Part shown: one piece after another, positions 1 through 10,299 of the stretch
How positions within the stretch are numbered: position 1 is the stretch's first letter
How the letters are laid out: each line of letters starts with the position of its first letter
Assembly: GCA_021014325.1 (NCBI GenBank)
Contig: CM037476.1
Span: 21,302,827 to 21,366,826, forward strand
DNA length: 64,000 nucleotides
Direction: 5' to 3'
DNA from: Plazaster borealis
Lineage: Eukaryota; Echinodermata; Asteroidea; Forcipulatida; Labidiasteridae
Notes under the pieces: generated by a model
The model's database searches: none
Seen by the model: the letters and a program-made list of their open reading frames with translations, nothing else
What the model was told of the DNA's origin: nothing
Translations under genes and position numbers: made by a program

Positions 1-149
1 TACAGTACATGGGTTAATTAACAGGCAACCAGTTCCAGGCAATCTTCAAGAAGAATAGACATTCACATTTCCATGTTCACATAATTTTCTTGAAAATTGT
101 AAGACACTGTTAGAAAAATAACTCCTGTGTTACCAAAGTGTTCCTTTTG

Positions 150-420
150 CATACAGCGCATTTGGTTGTCTCAAAAATGCGTTGGTAGAGCGCCGGTACA
201 TTAATCCAGAGGTCGCAGGTTCAAGTCCTGCTCTACTCAAGTTGTCTTCGTTCAACCCCAAATTATTTAAAATTTACCCAGTCAGTTTCCCTTGTGGTCA
301 GGTTGGTGTAGAGGTATCTTTCCTCACCTTCCACCTCTGTGGATTGGGTTTTCAGTCCCTACCTGACTGCGTGTGTTTTCCCTGGAATAGTTCTTTTGGG
401 TTTTCCTCCCACATCTCAAA
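150..420 (+). repeat. tRNA-Asn-like SINE (truncated 5' end)
   Basis: A tRNA-like 3' half is visible at about 180-237: D-stem remnant GTAGAGCG, an anticodon-region remnant, and a B-box-like GGTTCAAGTCC closed by TCTACTC. The tail has the CCCAGTCAGTTTCCCTTGTG stretch that follows other copies of the family (22.3, 31.5, 35.8 and 37.3 kb, and inverted at 18.1 kb). It lies in a dynein intron. Confidence 0.7.
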
Positions 421-630
421 CTGAAACTTATACTTTCTTGTCTTCTTTCCATTGAGTGCTTGGCTAGTACAGTGATTAAGTTCGCTTTTCTGAGAGTCCT
501 TGGGTTCTAAACAAGAGTAAATTAAATGAAAGAAGTTTCAACTTTTTTGCACCTCCAAGTAGCATGTAGCATAAATGCTACTTTCGGAGACACAAAAACT
601 GACACCAAGAAATGTGCTTTATTTGACCAG

Positions 631-3600
631 GTTGCCGCTCTATCAGTATGGGTCAAGGTCAGGAGGTACACGCCCGTAAGCTTCTGAGTGGATTCATGTC
701 AGAGGGTGGATGGGTCCTCCTTCAGAACTGCCATCTTGGACTCGGATTCCTGGACGAACTTCAAGACACAGTAAGCTCTAATTCATATTCTTGTTTGAAT
801 TTTACCTGTTTTAAAAAAACCTAAACTTTTTAACCAGCCTGCCCTAGTCTGCTCTTCTGACGATGACTAGAGCAAGCTAGTCGAAACGTTGAGACCTATT
901 AAGAACTCACTCCGCGGCAATAAACTTAATAACAAGAAGTCCCCTTGATCCACTAAGCGAAAGAAATAGTCTCGGCTGATTTCCAACCTCCCATGTAGTA
1001 CTTTAAAGTTATTAAGTTATAAAAACTTTGTGAAAACTTTTACGCGAGAGGTTGCTCTCACATTAGTTTCACGAAGTGACATCTTTTGAACCGTCACATC
1101 ATAAAAACGAAAAACCTCAGTTTACTTGGTTTTTATTAAAAAGTTGTTTACCTTATTTGCAAAACTAAAGATATTTGATAATTAAGACTTGGTAGAATGA
1201 AAGATATATGTATTTGCAGTCCAAATAGTGACTAAACCCATTTTCACAAAAATTTTGACTTTTGAGTAAAACGCCACTTCGTGAAACCTGCGACGAATTA
1301 TTGATTAAATAAATGAACAATATTAGCGATGTCTTGGCATTTTGTGATGATTACACAGAAATGAATGGTCTGTAAAGGGTTAATGCATAATTATTATTAT
1401 TATTCATTTTTTTAAATATATTTTGTGTGTGTAGATTATAAGTGGTGAGAATGTCCACGATTCATTCCGTCTTTGGATCACTACCGAAGAGCATCCCAAG
1501 TTCCCCATCAATCTCCTGCAGATCTCCATCAAGTACACCAACGAGCCCCCACAGGGGATCAAAGCCGGCCTCAAGAGAACATACGCTGGTATCTCACAGG
1601 TAGCTTCCATAATTTATTACACATTTATTTGGACTAGTAACGAAATTTGTACTGGACGTTGACGCTTAAAATAGCGCAATACGCGGAGTTAGAACAGCAT
1701 GTTAGAACAGGGTTTGATATGGGCTGTGCAATATAGGTTATTGTCTTCAAGCAGGCCTGAACATTCGATTCTGATTGGCCGATCCTTAGCAACAAGGAGT
1801 GTGATATAAACTTATATTGCACGGCCCATATCACACCCTGCGTATTGTGGGTTCTAACTGCGCATCAAGTTTGCTTGAAGATAAATACGTTATCACACGC
1901 GCGCTCGTGGAATACAGAAAAAAATAGCGCGTCTGCGTCCCATATTCAACTCGGCCTTCGGCCTCGTTGGATATGGGACGCAGAAGGGCTATATTTTTTC
2001 GTATTCCACTCGCGCTTTATAATATCACACTCTTGTTGCTATGGATTGACCAATCAGAATCAAAGATTCAAGTTTGCTTGAAGATAATTTTGATAATAAT
2101 GAATGCTTATAAAGCCCACACATCCACCTTATAAAAGGCGCTCGTAGCGCTACAAAAATAAACCACGTAAACAAAAACCAATATACTACATGTTACTACA
2201 TGTATATGTACAGTCGTGACAAGCAGGAGAAATTATGCTTTGGCAATGTAAGCTAAATTTTGAAAGAGCTGAGGGAAGTGCTAAATTGAATATTTATGGG
2301 AAGACTGTTCCACAGACAAGGGGGAAGTTATATGAAAAGATCTATCCCCCCAAAAGATTGGTACGCTGATTGATTGGTGTTGACTTGCAGACCGGAGACA
2401 AGCAGCCGATTTCACGAAACTTTACGCGACTGCGTAAGTCCACTTAAGCAAGATTTCTTGTAGTAGTGGTGCACAACTTACGCAATAATTGTGCGCAAGT
2501 GGACTTACGCAGTTGCGTAAAGTTTTGTGAAATCATCTGCAGAACAACTGGTATGGTGAGGAGCTAATAATTAGCGGACTTAAATGCAGAAGTTTTCATT
2601 CTCAACTCCTTGTTTCTCTTCTTTCTTTTCCCTCCCAGGAGCAACTGGAGATCTCCAATCTGCCTCAGTGGAAGCCCATCCTGTACGCCGTCGCCTTCCT
2701 CCACACCACGGTCCAGGAGAGGCGTAAATTTGGTCCTCTGGGATGGAACATCCCCTACGAGTTCAACCAGGCTGACTTCACATCCAGTGTGCAGTTTGTT
2801 AACAATCATCTTGATGACCTGGACCCTAAGAAGGTAAACTTGACCTCCAGAAGACAAACCATTCCCCCGTTCGTACGCAGGGAGAACACAATGAAAATTT
2901 GGCCCAATGTCCCAATTCACCTGACGAAATCACCCACCATCAAATCTTGGTAGCACCATTTTTGGAGTCGGATTCTCCAGAGTACGATCAGAGTACACTT
3001 GGTCGAAACGTCGAGTGAAACTGCCGGCTCTTATGAGCTAGCCACCACTACATAGGGTGTCATGGCCGAGCGGTTTAGAGCATCAAATTCAAGCTGTGGT
3101 GGTTTAGTCATCGGCGTGTGGGTTCGAGTCCCGGTCATGACATTTGTGTCCTTGAACAAGACACTTCACTGTAATTGCTTCTCTTCACCCAGGGGTATAA
3201 ATGGGTACCTGCGAGGGGAAGAGGTTGATATTGTGTTTGAATAGCCTTCGGAGCGCCATGGCAGCTCGGGGCTGTATACTCCCAGGGAGCTGAGAAAGAT
3301 TACTGGAATGTTATTGACCTGATGACCAGGGCACTAATGTAAAGCGCATTAATTCGATATTGTAAAATGTGCTATATAAGAACTAGTTATTATTATTATT
3401 ACTCAAGAGTCATTTTCACATGGTGCTACCCCCAACAGAGCTGCCAACTCTCCACGATTCTGCAGAAAGTTCCCTGAAAATAAACCAATCTTTCCACGTT
3501 ACTTTCTCATCAAAAGCTTTGTGAAACGTTGAATGTGTTCAGTTCTGTAGATTTCAGTCTTGTTTGCCTCTTTGGGATGTCATTGTTCAATCGTTAACTA

Positions 3601-6600
3601 CCCCCTTTAACCCTTTCATGCACCATTTATTTTAGTGATAAATTGATCGTATGGACACATTAATTGTTTACTCGTTTTTTTTGCAAATGTCGACCCCCCC
3701 CCCCTCCCCCCAAAAAAAAAAACAGGTCACAATAGCACCCTCAAAAAGAGTCCTCTATCCCATTCTAAAAACTGTGTGGCCGTGCGATCTTTATTTTTTT
3801 GTTTTACAACTATTTTTCTGAAGGGATTTAAACCGGTTGCTAGTGACCGGTCGGCGCTTGAAAGAATTAAAGTAAATATTTGGGTATCATTTTCTTGACC
3901 ATGGTGTTGCAGGGTGTATCATGGAATACCATACGCTACATGTTGGGTGAAGTGCAGTATGGTGGACGAGTAACGGATGACTATGACAAGCGTCTCCTCA
4001 TCACCTACGCAAGGGTCTGGTTCTCTGAGGATATGTTCCTGGACAAGTTCAAGTTCTACAAAGGTAAGTAGGAAGTGGGATTTGGTCAATTGAAATTACA
4101 TTACGGGAATGCGCCATTAAAGAAAGAGGCTAGAATAAAACATACTTTTCATCTGACAACTAACACCTGTTATCTCCATGTAATTCTTTTTCCAAATAGT
4201 GGACTTAATTGGATCATGCACGAACCAGTAGGGATGCTGACTGCCCCAGGCAGATTAACTGCTCATCCATTAAGTTTAATGACCCAAGTAATTCAATGGA
4301 AACATACCCACTGGTGAAAAGGATGTATTTTTTTCCTGAGTTTTTGTGGCCAAACTCGGAAATTTTCTAGTAGAGCTTTCCCGTAATGGTATGAATTGGG
4401 ATTGGTCATTTGAAATTACCTCCACATCTTGTGGCAAAAGAACTGTTCTCAAAATTAATTAGTCAATTCAAGATTACTCATTAATATTCCTTCACAGTAA
4501 CATCACCTTTTCCAATAGAAAGAGTCCTCATGTGAGTGGGGAACAAATTACAAGTCTCTAACCTCACGTTAAAATAGTGTAAATTGTCATTGCATTCGAT
4601 ACCCATCCAGTGCAAAATTTGTCAACATATTTGTAATTGAGTACAATCGCAATTTACACCATTTTAAAGACTCACATGAGGACTCAAACAGTTAATGAGT
4701 ACATCACAAAATGGAATTTGACATTTCCCTTGCTTTTTAACAAAACTAAATTGTGAACAGTAATTTTCAGACTAAAAGCTGTGGCTTATGAATTGTTTTT
4801 TTAGGCCTTCAGCATGCTCCGTGGCTTATATTCCGAACATCTAAAGCAAGCTTTGACAATTTTAAAATTAAAAACTTGTTCTAACTTAAAAATAACGGTG
4901 ACAAACAATAACAATCCACCAATCCAACAATCCAATCCTGCACTCTGGTATGCACATATTAGTCATCAGAGGTTATTTGCAAACTTAAAGTTGACAAGAC
5001 CCCTTTTAAACGGTTACCATCTTTTTTGATGTTTGTTTTTTTGCCACACAGGTTACACCATTCCAAAATGTCGCAGCGTGGATGACTATCGTAACGCTAT
5101 CGAGAACCTTCCATTGGTCGATTCACCAGAAGCTTTTGGTCTTCACCCCAATGCTGATATCACGTACCAGACCAACATGGCAACCGAGGTAATTATGGAA
5201 CCCCCGAGCATGCTGTGTGTAGTCATCTGTGCGTAGCTGCTTTGAGGCAATGTGTGCGCGCTGCCATTTTAGCTTTATGGCAAATTTTCAACTTTCCCAT
5301 TGGTTGCAGATCTGGTTAATTTTGCCGTATCACATGTGTCACATGGTTTTAGTAGTGATACTCTATGTTCACAGCTGACATAGAGGGCGTGCACAGCAGA
5401 CACAGACGACAATTGAGCTCAGCATTCTCTGAGTTCTATTTCTATATTGATACTCTATGTTCACAGCTGACATAGAGGGCGTGCACAGCAGACACAGACG
5501 ACAATTGAGCTCAGCATTCTCTGAGTTCTATTTCTATATTGATACTCTATGTCCACAGCTGACGTAGAGGGCATGCACAGGAGACACAGACGACAATTGA
5601 GCTCAGCATTCTTTGTGTTCTATTTCTATATTGATACTCTATGTTCACAGCTGACGTAGAGGGCATGCACAGCAGACACAGACGACAATTGAGCTCAGCA
5701 TTCTTTGTGTTCTATTTCTATATTGATACTCTATGTCCACAGCTGACATAGAGGGCATGCACAGCAGACACAGATGACAATTGAGCTCAGCATTCTCTGT
5801 GTTCTATTTCTATATTGATACTCTATGTCCACAGCTGACATAGAGGGCGTGCACAGCAGTACAATTGAGCTCAGCATTCTCTGTGTTCTATTTCTATATT
5901 GATACTCTATGTCCACAGTTGACATTTTCTGATGGTCACTGTGACTAGAGTCGTTCGCACTACAACTTCAGTGCGCATGCGCTACGTACGTCACGATCCT
6001 ACCACCAGTTAACCATTTGTCGATTATGCTCCAGTTTGCACTTCCTCTGATGGGCGTAGAATCCACACTGATAATAATAACAATAGAATTTGAAGAGCGC
6101 CATCTTTCTAGTCAGACTATTCCCAGCTGCTGGTGGTACTTCTATTGTGAAAAATGGAAGACGACTCAAAACAAACATATCCTAAAAAACTTGAACATGA
6201 ACTTCTGAGAGCACAAATAAGACTATTAAACTATGATGAAAATATAAAAAGTCTTTAAAAGTTAAGACAATGGTTTCATGCATTCTGGATTTGTCTTTCC
6301 TTGCAAGGTGTTGGAGCTCATCGTCAACATTCAACCCAAAGATAGCGGTAGCGGAGGAGGAGAAACCCGCGAGTCTGTCGTCTACAAACAAGCTGATGAA
6401 ATGCTGGAGAAACTACCAGGCAACTTTGTACCTCACGAGGTAAATAACATGTGAAGGCCATACATGCTTCTGTGTATTTACCACAGGCTTGCTGCAAGGT
6501 TACTACAAGTTTGTCACAAGCTTGTAGTAAGCTTGCCCTCATTTGCAGTTTTAGAACCCTGCAAGTCTGCTGATAGTAAGGCCGCATAACAAGAAATCTA

Positions 6601-9600
6601 ATAACAATTGTGCATTTTGTGATAAAGCAAGGGATTTGGTATATAGGTAAAGTCAATTATCACAACAAATATTTGGATATAAGGCCATTTCAATTTGTGC
6701 TCCTGACAGGGCAGCCATTTTTCAAAATGGCCGCCATAAGCCACTTTTTCCTCTATATAACATGCAAAACCTTCTAAAATGTGAGCAACTATGAGGATAA
6801 AATGCTGTTTTATTGGTCTGGAAAGGTGTAGGCAACTGTTATTAAGTGACTACACACTTGGGAGAGATAGAGGGGTCAGTTTATTTGAAAAAGTCATCCT
6901 TCAAAATGGCCGCCCAAAATGACAAGTTTGTGGCAAGCTTAGTTTTTACAGAAAGCGTAGTTTTATTTCAGGGGGGTTTGAGCCCAGGTCTTGACACTAA
7001 TGCCCTTGAGCAAGACCGTTAAATCATTTCTGCAAGAGACAAGACCTCATTCCTGTTTCTAATTCTTTCTCAGGTCAAAGCTCGTCTGCAGAAGATGGGG
7101 ATCCTTTCCCCTCTCAACATCTTCCTGCGTCAGGAGATTGACCGCATGCAACGTGTCATCTTCACAGTACGTACCACCCTACAGGATCTGAAGCTCGCTA
7201 TCGACGGTACCATCATCATGAGTGATAACCTACGAGATGCCCTGGATAATATCTACGATGCTAGGGTCCCTCAGAGCTGGAAGAAGGTGAGAATTAATCT
7301 CTTTTACTCATGACCCCCTGTCCGCGTTTACTTACAGCCTCGGAGCTGCCAACTCTCCCTGAGTCTGCAGAAAGTTCCCTAAAAATTAACCAATCTTTCC
7401 ATGCTCTGATGAACAAATGTCAAAGTCTCCCAGATTAAGAAAACCTTTTTCCTGTTTATGTGGAATGAAATTCCTAATATCTCCCTGATTGTTCTACAAA
7501 ATTGCCCTGACTGCAAGAAATCTTTGAAATCTACTCCAAGTCAGTAGAATAAACAGCAAGGCAAGTTCTCAAAGAACAAAATCTACACAGCAAAGTAGAT
7601 ATACACATGGTGTTACTGCATCTCTAAGTGTGTTGCATTACGTGTGATAAATACTAGGGTCAAGGATGGATTTTCCTGCTTACCTAAACATCAATTTTCC
7701 AACCACAGTTCTTCTTTCAGAAGAACCAATCAGAGCAGTGTCTGACTCTACACTTAAACCTCTGAATCCATATAAATAGACTTACATGTATTACACTCTT
7801 CAGTCTCCTGACGAAGACTAGAGCAGGCTATTCGAAACGTTGAGACCATGAAAAAAACTCACTCCGCGGCAGTGAAGTTAATAATGAGAAGTCCCCTTGA
7901 TCCACTATTAAGCGAAAGTAGTAGTCACAGCCAATTTCCTACCTTCAGCCCAGGTAGTAGTTAATAAGCAGGACAGTTCTTTTCAGAACTAAGTAGTCTC
8001 CTGAACTCCGAAATCTACTCCAAGTCAGTAGAATAAACAGCAAGGCAAGTTCTCAAAGAACAAAATCTACACAGCAAAGTAGATACACATGATGTTACCG
8101 CAAACTGAATATACATCAATTTTTACACTTGCAGTAATTAACCAGAGCTATGAAATTGGGCCCAGAAGGCTGCTCAGATTGGCATAATTATTACATGTTA
8201 ATCTTTCCTCCTGTACAGATATCCTGGGAATCAACCACCCTTGGTTTCTGGTTCACTGACCTGATCGAGAGGAATGCACAGTTCTACACCTGGTGCTTTG
8301 AGGGTCGTCCAAACGTCTTTTGGATGACTGGTTTCTTCAATCCACAGGTAAGTATGGGAGCGTACGCTCTAGCCACCGTGGGCACATGCCTGCAATTCAT
8401 CGTTCCGCTAGACTGCTGTATAAAACATAGTAGCTTTTGACCCCCGTGCATGCACTCCCCATTTTGCAGGTCAGAATGTACATGTACGCAAAGAAATTGA
8501 GCCCCAAAATGGTGGAAATGATTGAGGCGAATTTTGCGGAGGTGCTTTCCACGTCTGCAAGGGGTCTAATATGATGACTCCAAAATATGTTACCATTTGG
8601 AACATTCAAAGAATGTGCTGTGGGGACATCGTGGTCCCACTGTGTATATACAGTCCATGTCCCCAAAAAAGAAATGATCTCAAAATTAGACGAAGCCTTC
8701 CAACTTTCTCCACTTTGAACAATTGCCTTGAGTTCTGACTTTATGACCGGTGTTTTCCACATTGCAGGGTTTCCTGACAGCCATGAGACAGGAGATTACC
8801 CGAGCCCATAAGGGCTGGGCTTTAGACAGCGTGGTGCTCCACAACGACATGACTAAGTTCATGAAGGAAGACATCAGCGGTCCACCACCAGAAGGTACGG
8901 TTACTGTAATCTTAAGTGGAACTTATTTATTTTTAATGAACGTTCACCTCAAACAAGGGCCAAGTTCGCGCAAGTACTATCGTTGACCTTAGTTCGACTT
9001 AGTTAGCCCGAACTCTGTCTAGTTGACGATAGTTGGACTACACTTGTCGACTTCTTGTAACCAGCCTACCAGGCATGGTCGCATCGCTGGTTATCAATAG
9101 CCGTTCTTATAGCACAGTGCAGAGTGGACTAGTTATAAGAAAATGATGACATACGTGAGCCGTGTGAGTAGCCTAAGTGAGGTCGCGTTGACATGACATG
9201 ACATGAGTCGTTCGCACTTCAACTTCTGTGCGCATGCCCTACGTATGTCACTCAACAACCACCAGTAATAACCATTGGTCCTTGCGCGAACTTAACCAAG
9301 GCTGAAAACCAATATTTTTACATTTGACGAATGTGAACCTTCCGAATTGCTTGCAGGCCAGGGCCCAATTTCATAGAGCCGCTTATGCAGAAAATATTGC
9401 TTAACAATTTTCTGCTTAGCAGAAATGAGCAGGATACCAGTCACAAATTTTACACGTTACATGGTAGTTTGACTGGTAACCTTAGTCTGGTAAGCATAAT
9501 TTTGTTGTGCTTAGCTACTTTTTGTGCTTAAGCAGCTCTATGAAATTGGGCCCTGGGTTCCCCCCTTATTCTAGACCGAGATTCTCTCAGATGTTACAAT

Positions 9601-10299
9601 CCAAGAGGTTTAAAGATTCTGTGCACACCCACCAGAATAGAAATACAGCTCTACAGGTCAGGGCTCAATTTCATAGAGCTGTTTAAGCAGACAAAATTAA
9701 GCTTAACATATTTTCTGCTAAGCAAAAAACGAGTAGGATACCAGTCACAGATTGTGCGTGTGACATGGTATTTTTGGCTGGTAACCTTATTCTAGTAGGC
9801 ATAATTTTGTTGTGCTTAAAGCAGCTCTATGAAATTTCTCCCTAGACACAATGTGAATTATTCCCGTCTCCCATTGCTTTACTTTACTTCTTCCAAGAAG
9901 GGTCAACGAGGTTTTGTAAAAATCCTGAAATCAGGAAAAGAAACCTGAGATATCACACTACTGATTTATGTGTTATACTCATTGTTTTATTTTGTCTTTT
10001 CCATTTCTCACTCAGGCGTTTACATTTATGGCCTTTTCCTGGACGGTGCCGGTTGGGACCGACGCAACTGCAAGCTGATCGAGCCCCCTCCTAAGGTCCT
10101 CTTTTCCCCCCTGCCCGTGGTCCACGTCTATGCCATCAATGCCGTCGGGGCCAAGGACCCGAGACTCTACGAGTGTCCCGTTTACCGTAAGCCAAGACGT
10201 ACCGATCTGACGTACATCTTCCCGTTGTACTTGAAGACGGTGCATCATCCCGATCACTGGATCTTGAGAGGAGTGGCCCTCCTGTGTGACACCAAGTAG
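631..10299 (+). CDS. DNAH5/DNAH8-like: Axonemal outer-arm dynein heavy chain, C-terminal part (DNAH5/DNAH8 type); gene continues left of the window
   Basis: This is the 3' end of a dynein heavy chain, the ATP-driven motor of ciliary outer arms. Ten exons join in frame with GT-AG borders: 631-770, 1435-1599, 2639-2833, 3913-4063, 5052-5188, 6308-6439, 7074-7286, 8219-8347, 8768-8894 and 10016-10299 (stop TAG at 10297). They give about 557 residues. Hallmarks of the dynein AAA5-AAA6 and C-terminal region are visible: [10 protein letters not shown] (exon 1), [90 protein letters not shown] and the terminus [14 protein letters not shown]. The [11 protein letters not shown] and [15 protein letters not shown] stretches fit the DNAH5/DNAH8 pair better than other axonemal heavy chains, but the two cannot be separated from this part alone. 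No stop or frameshift interrupts the exons, so the gene looks functional. The introns carry many repeats, listed separately. Confidence 0.96.
838..1003 (+). repeat. Dispersed repeat with hammerhead-like core, copy 1
   Basis: A second copy lies at about 7795-7960 in another intron of the same gene. Both carry CTGACGA, a short GACTAG stem, CGAAACGTTGAGACC, then CTCACTCCGCGGCA and AAGTCCCCTTGATCCACTA in the same order. The family is unnamed here; such tails occur in Penelope-like elements, but no reverse transcriptase is nearby. Confidence 0.7.
1660..2095. mobile_element. Foldback element with two internal hairpins
   Basis: Two palindromes sit side by side in the dynein intron after exon 1435-1599. 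The outer one pairs the region near 1718-1735 with 1815-1833 (ATATTGCAC / GTGCAATAT in inverted orientation). The second pairs about 1907-1956 with 1960-2009 almost perfectly around a TTC loop. The second has arms of about 50 bp. Flanks around 2030-2095 repeat words from 1750-1880 (GTTTGCTTGAAGATAA). No coding capacity; probably a non-autonomous DNA transposon. Confidence 0.65.
2409..2534. mobile_element. Small palindromic MITE
   Basis: Terminal arms GATTTCACGAAACTTTACGC and, inverted, GCGTAAAGTTTTGTGAAATC enclose a second inverted pair, GTAAGTCCACTT / AAGTGGACTTAC. It is about 126 bp, non-coding, in the dynein intron just before exon 2639-2833. Confidence 0.7.
3056..3414 (+). repeat. tRNA-Leu-like SINE, near full length
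   Basis: The head looks like a type II (long variable arm) tRNA: TCATGGCCGAGCGGTTTAGA (A box) and GGGTTCGAGTCCCGGTCATG (B box). The body has TGTCCTTGAACAAGACACTT and AAATGGGTACCTGCGAGG, and the 3' end is TATATAAGAACTAGTTATTA in a short TTA run. Other copies: 20.68, 25.96 and 29.39 kb on plus, 30.36 and 49.5 kb on minus. It is a transposed pseudo-tRNA, not a working tRNA gene. Confidence 0.85.
5357..5925. repeat. 92-bp tandem repeat, about 6.2 copies
   Basis: GATACTCTATGT starts units at 5357, 5449, 5541, 5633, 5725, 5817 and 5901. The period is 92 bp five times, then 84 bp because the last full unit lacks 8 bp. Units differ at a few sites only (for example ACATAGAGG / ACGTAGAGG), so expansion is recent. 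It lies in the dynein intron between exons ending 5188 and starting 6308. Confidence 0.95.
7526..8099. repeat. Direct repeat pair around hammerhead-like repeat copy 2
   Basis: About 90 bp at 7526-7615 (starting GAAATCTACTCCAAGTCAGT) recurs at 8009-8099 nearly unchanged. Between them, at about 7795-7960, lies the second copy of the repeat seen at 838-1003. The stretch 7925-8010 (PAGTAGTTAATAAGCAGG-like words) recurs inverted at about 18350-18425, and part of the direct repeat recurs inverted at about 31140-31255. The layout resembles an element with terminal direct repeats, decayed. Confidence 0.6.
8575..8730. repeat. Repeat shared with the dynein 3' flank (10905-11025)
   Basis: CCCAAAAAAGAAATGATC followed by CAAAATTAGACGAAGCCTTC occurs here and again near 10955-11000 with the same flanking order. 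It is non-coding and lies in the intron before exon 8768-8894. Probably a dispersed repeat; the family is not recognised. Confidence 0.65.
9361..9554. mobile_element. Palindromic MITE, GGGCCCAATTTCATAG family, copy 1
   Basis: Inverted ends GGGCCCAATTTCATAGAGC and, on the right, AGCTCTATGAAATTGGGCCC enclose words such as GCTTAACAATTTTCTGCTTA and GGTAACCTTAGTCTGGTAAG. Same layout as the copies at 9661-9843 and 38843-39037. Non-coding, in the last dynein intron. Confidence 0.85.
9661..9843. mobile_element. Palindromic MITE, GGGCCCAATTTCATAG family, copy 2 (diverged)
   Basis: Left end GGGCTCAATTTCATAGAGCT, right end AGCAGCTCTATGAAATTTC. The middle matches copy 1. Only about 107 bp separate the two copies in the same intron. 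Confidence 0.8.

Noticed and set aside
3062..3145. Functional tRNA-Leu gene
   Set aside because: A box and B box look good, but the same head with the same 350-bp body is repeated many times here; it is a SINE.
5357..5925. CRISPR-like array
   Set aside because: The whole 92-bp unit repeats with no unique spacers, and the DNA is animal.
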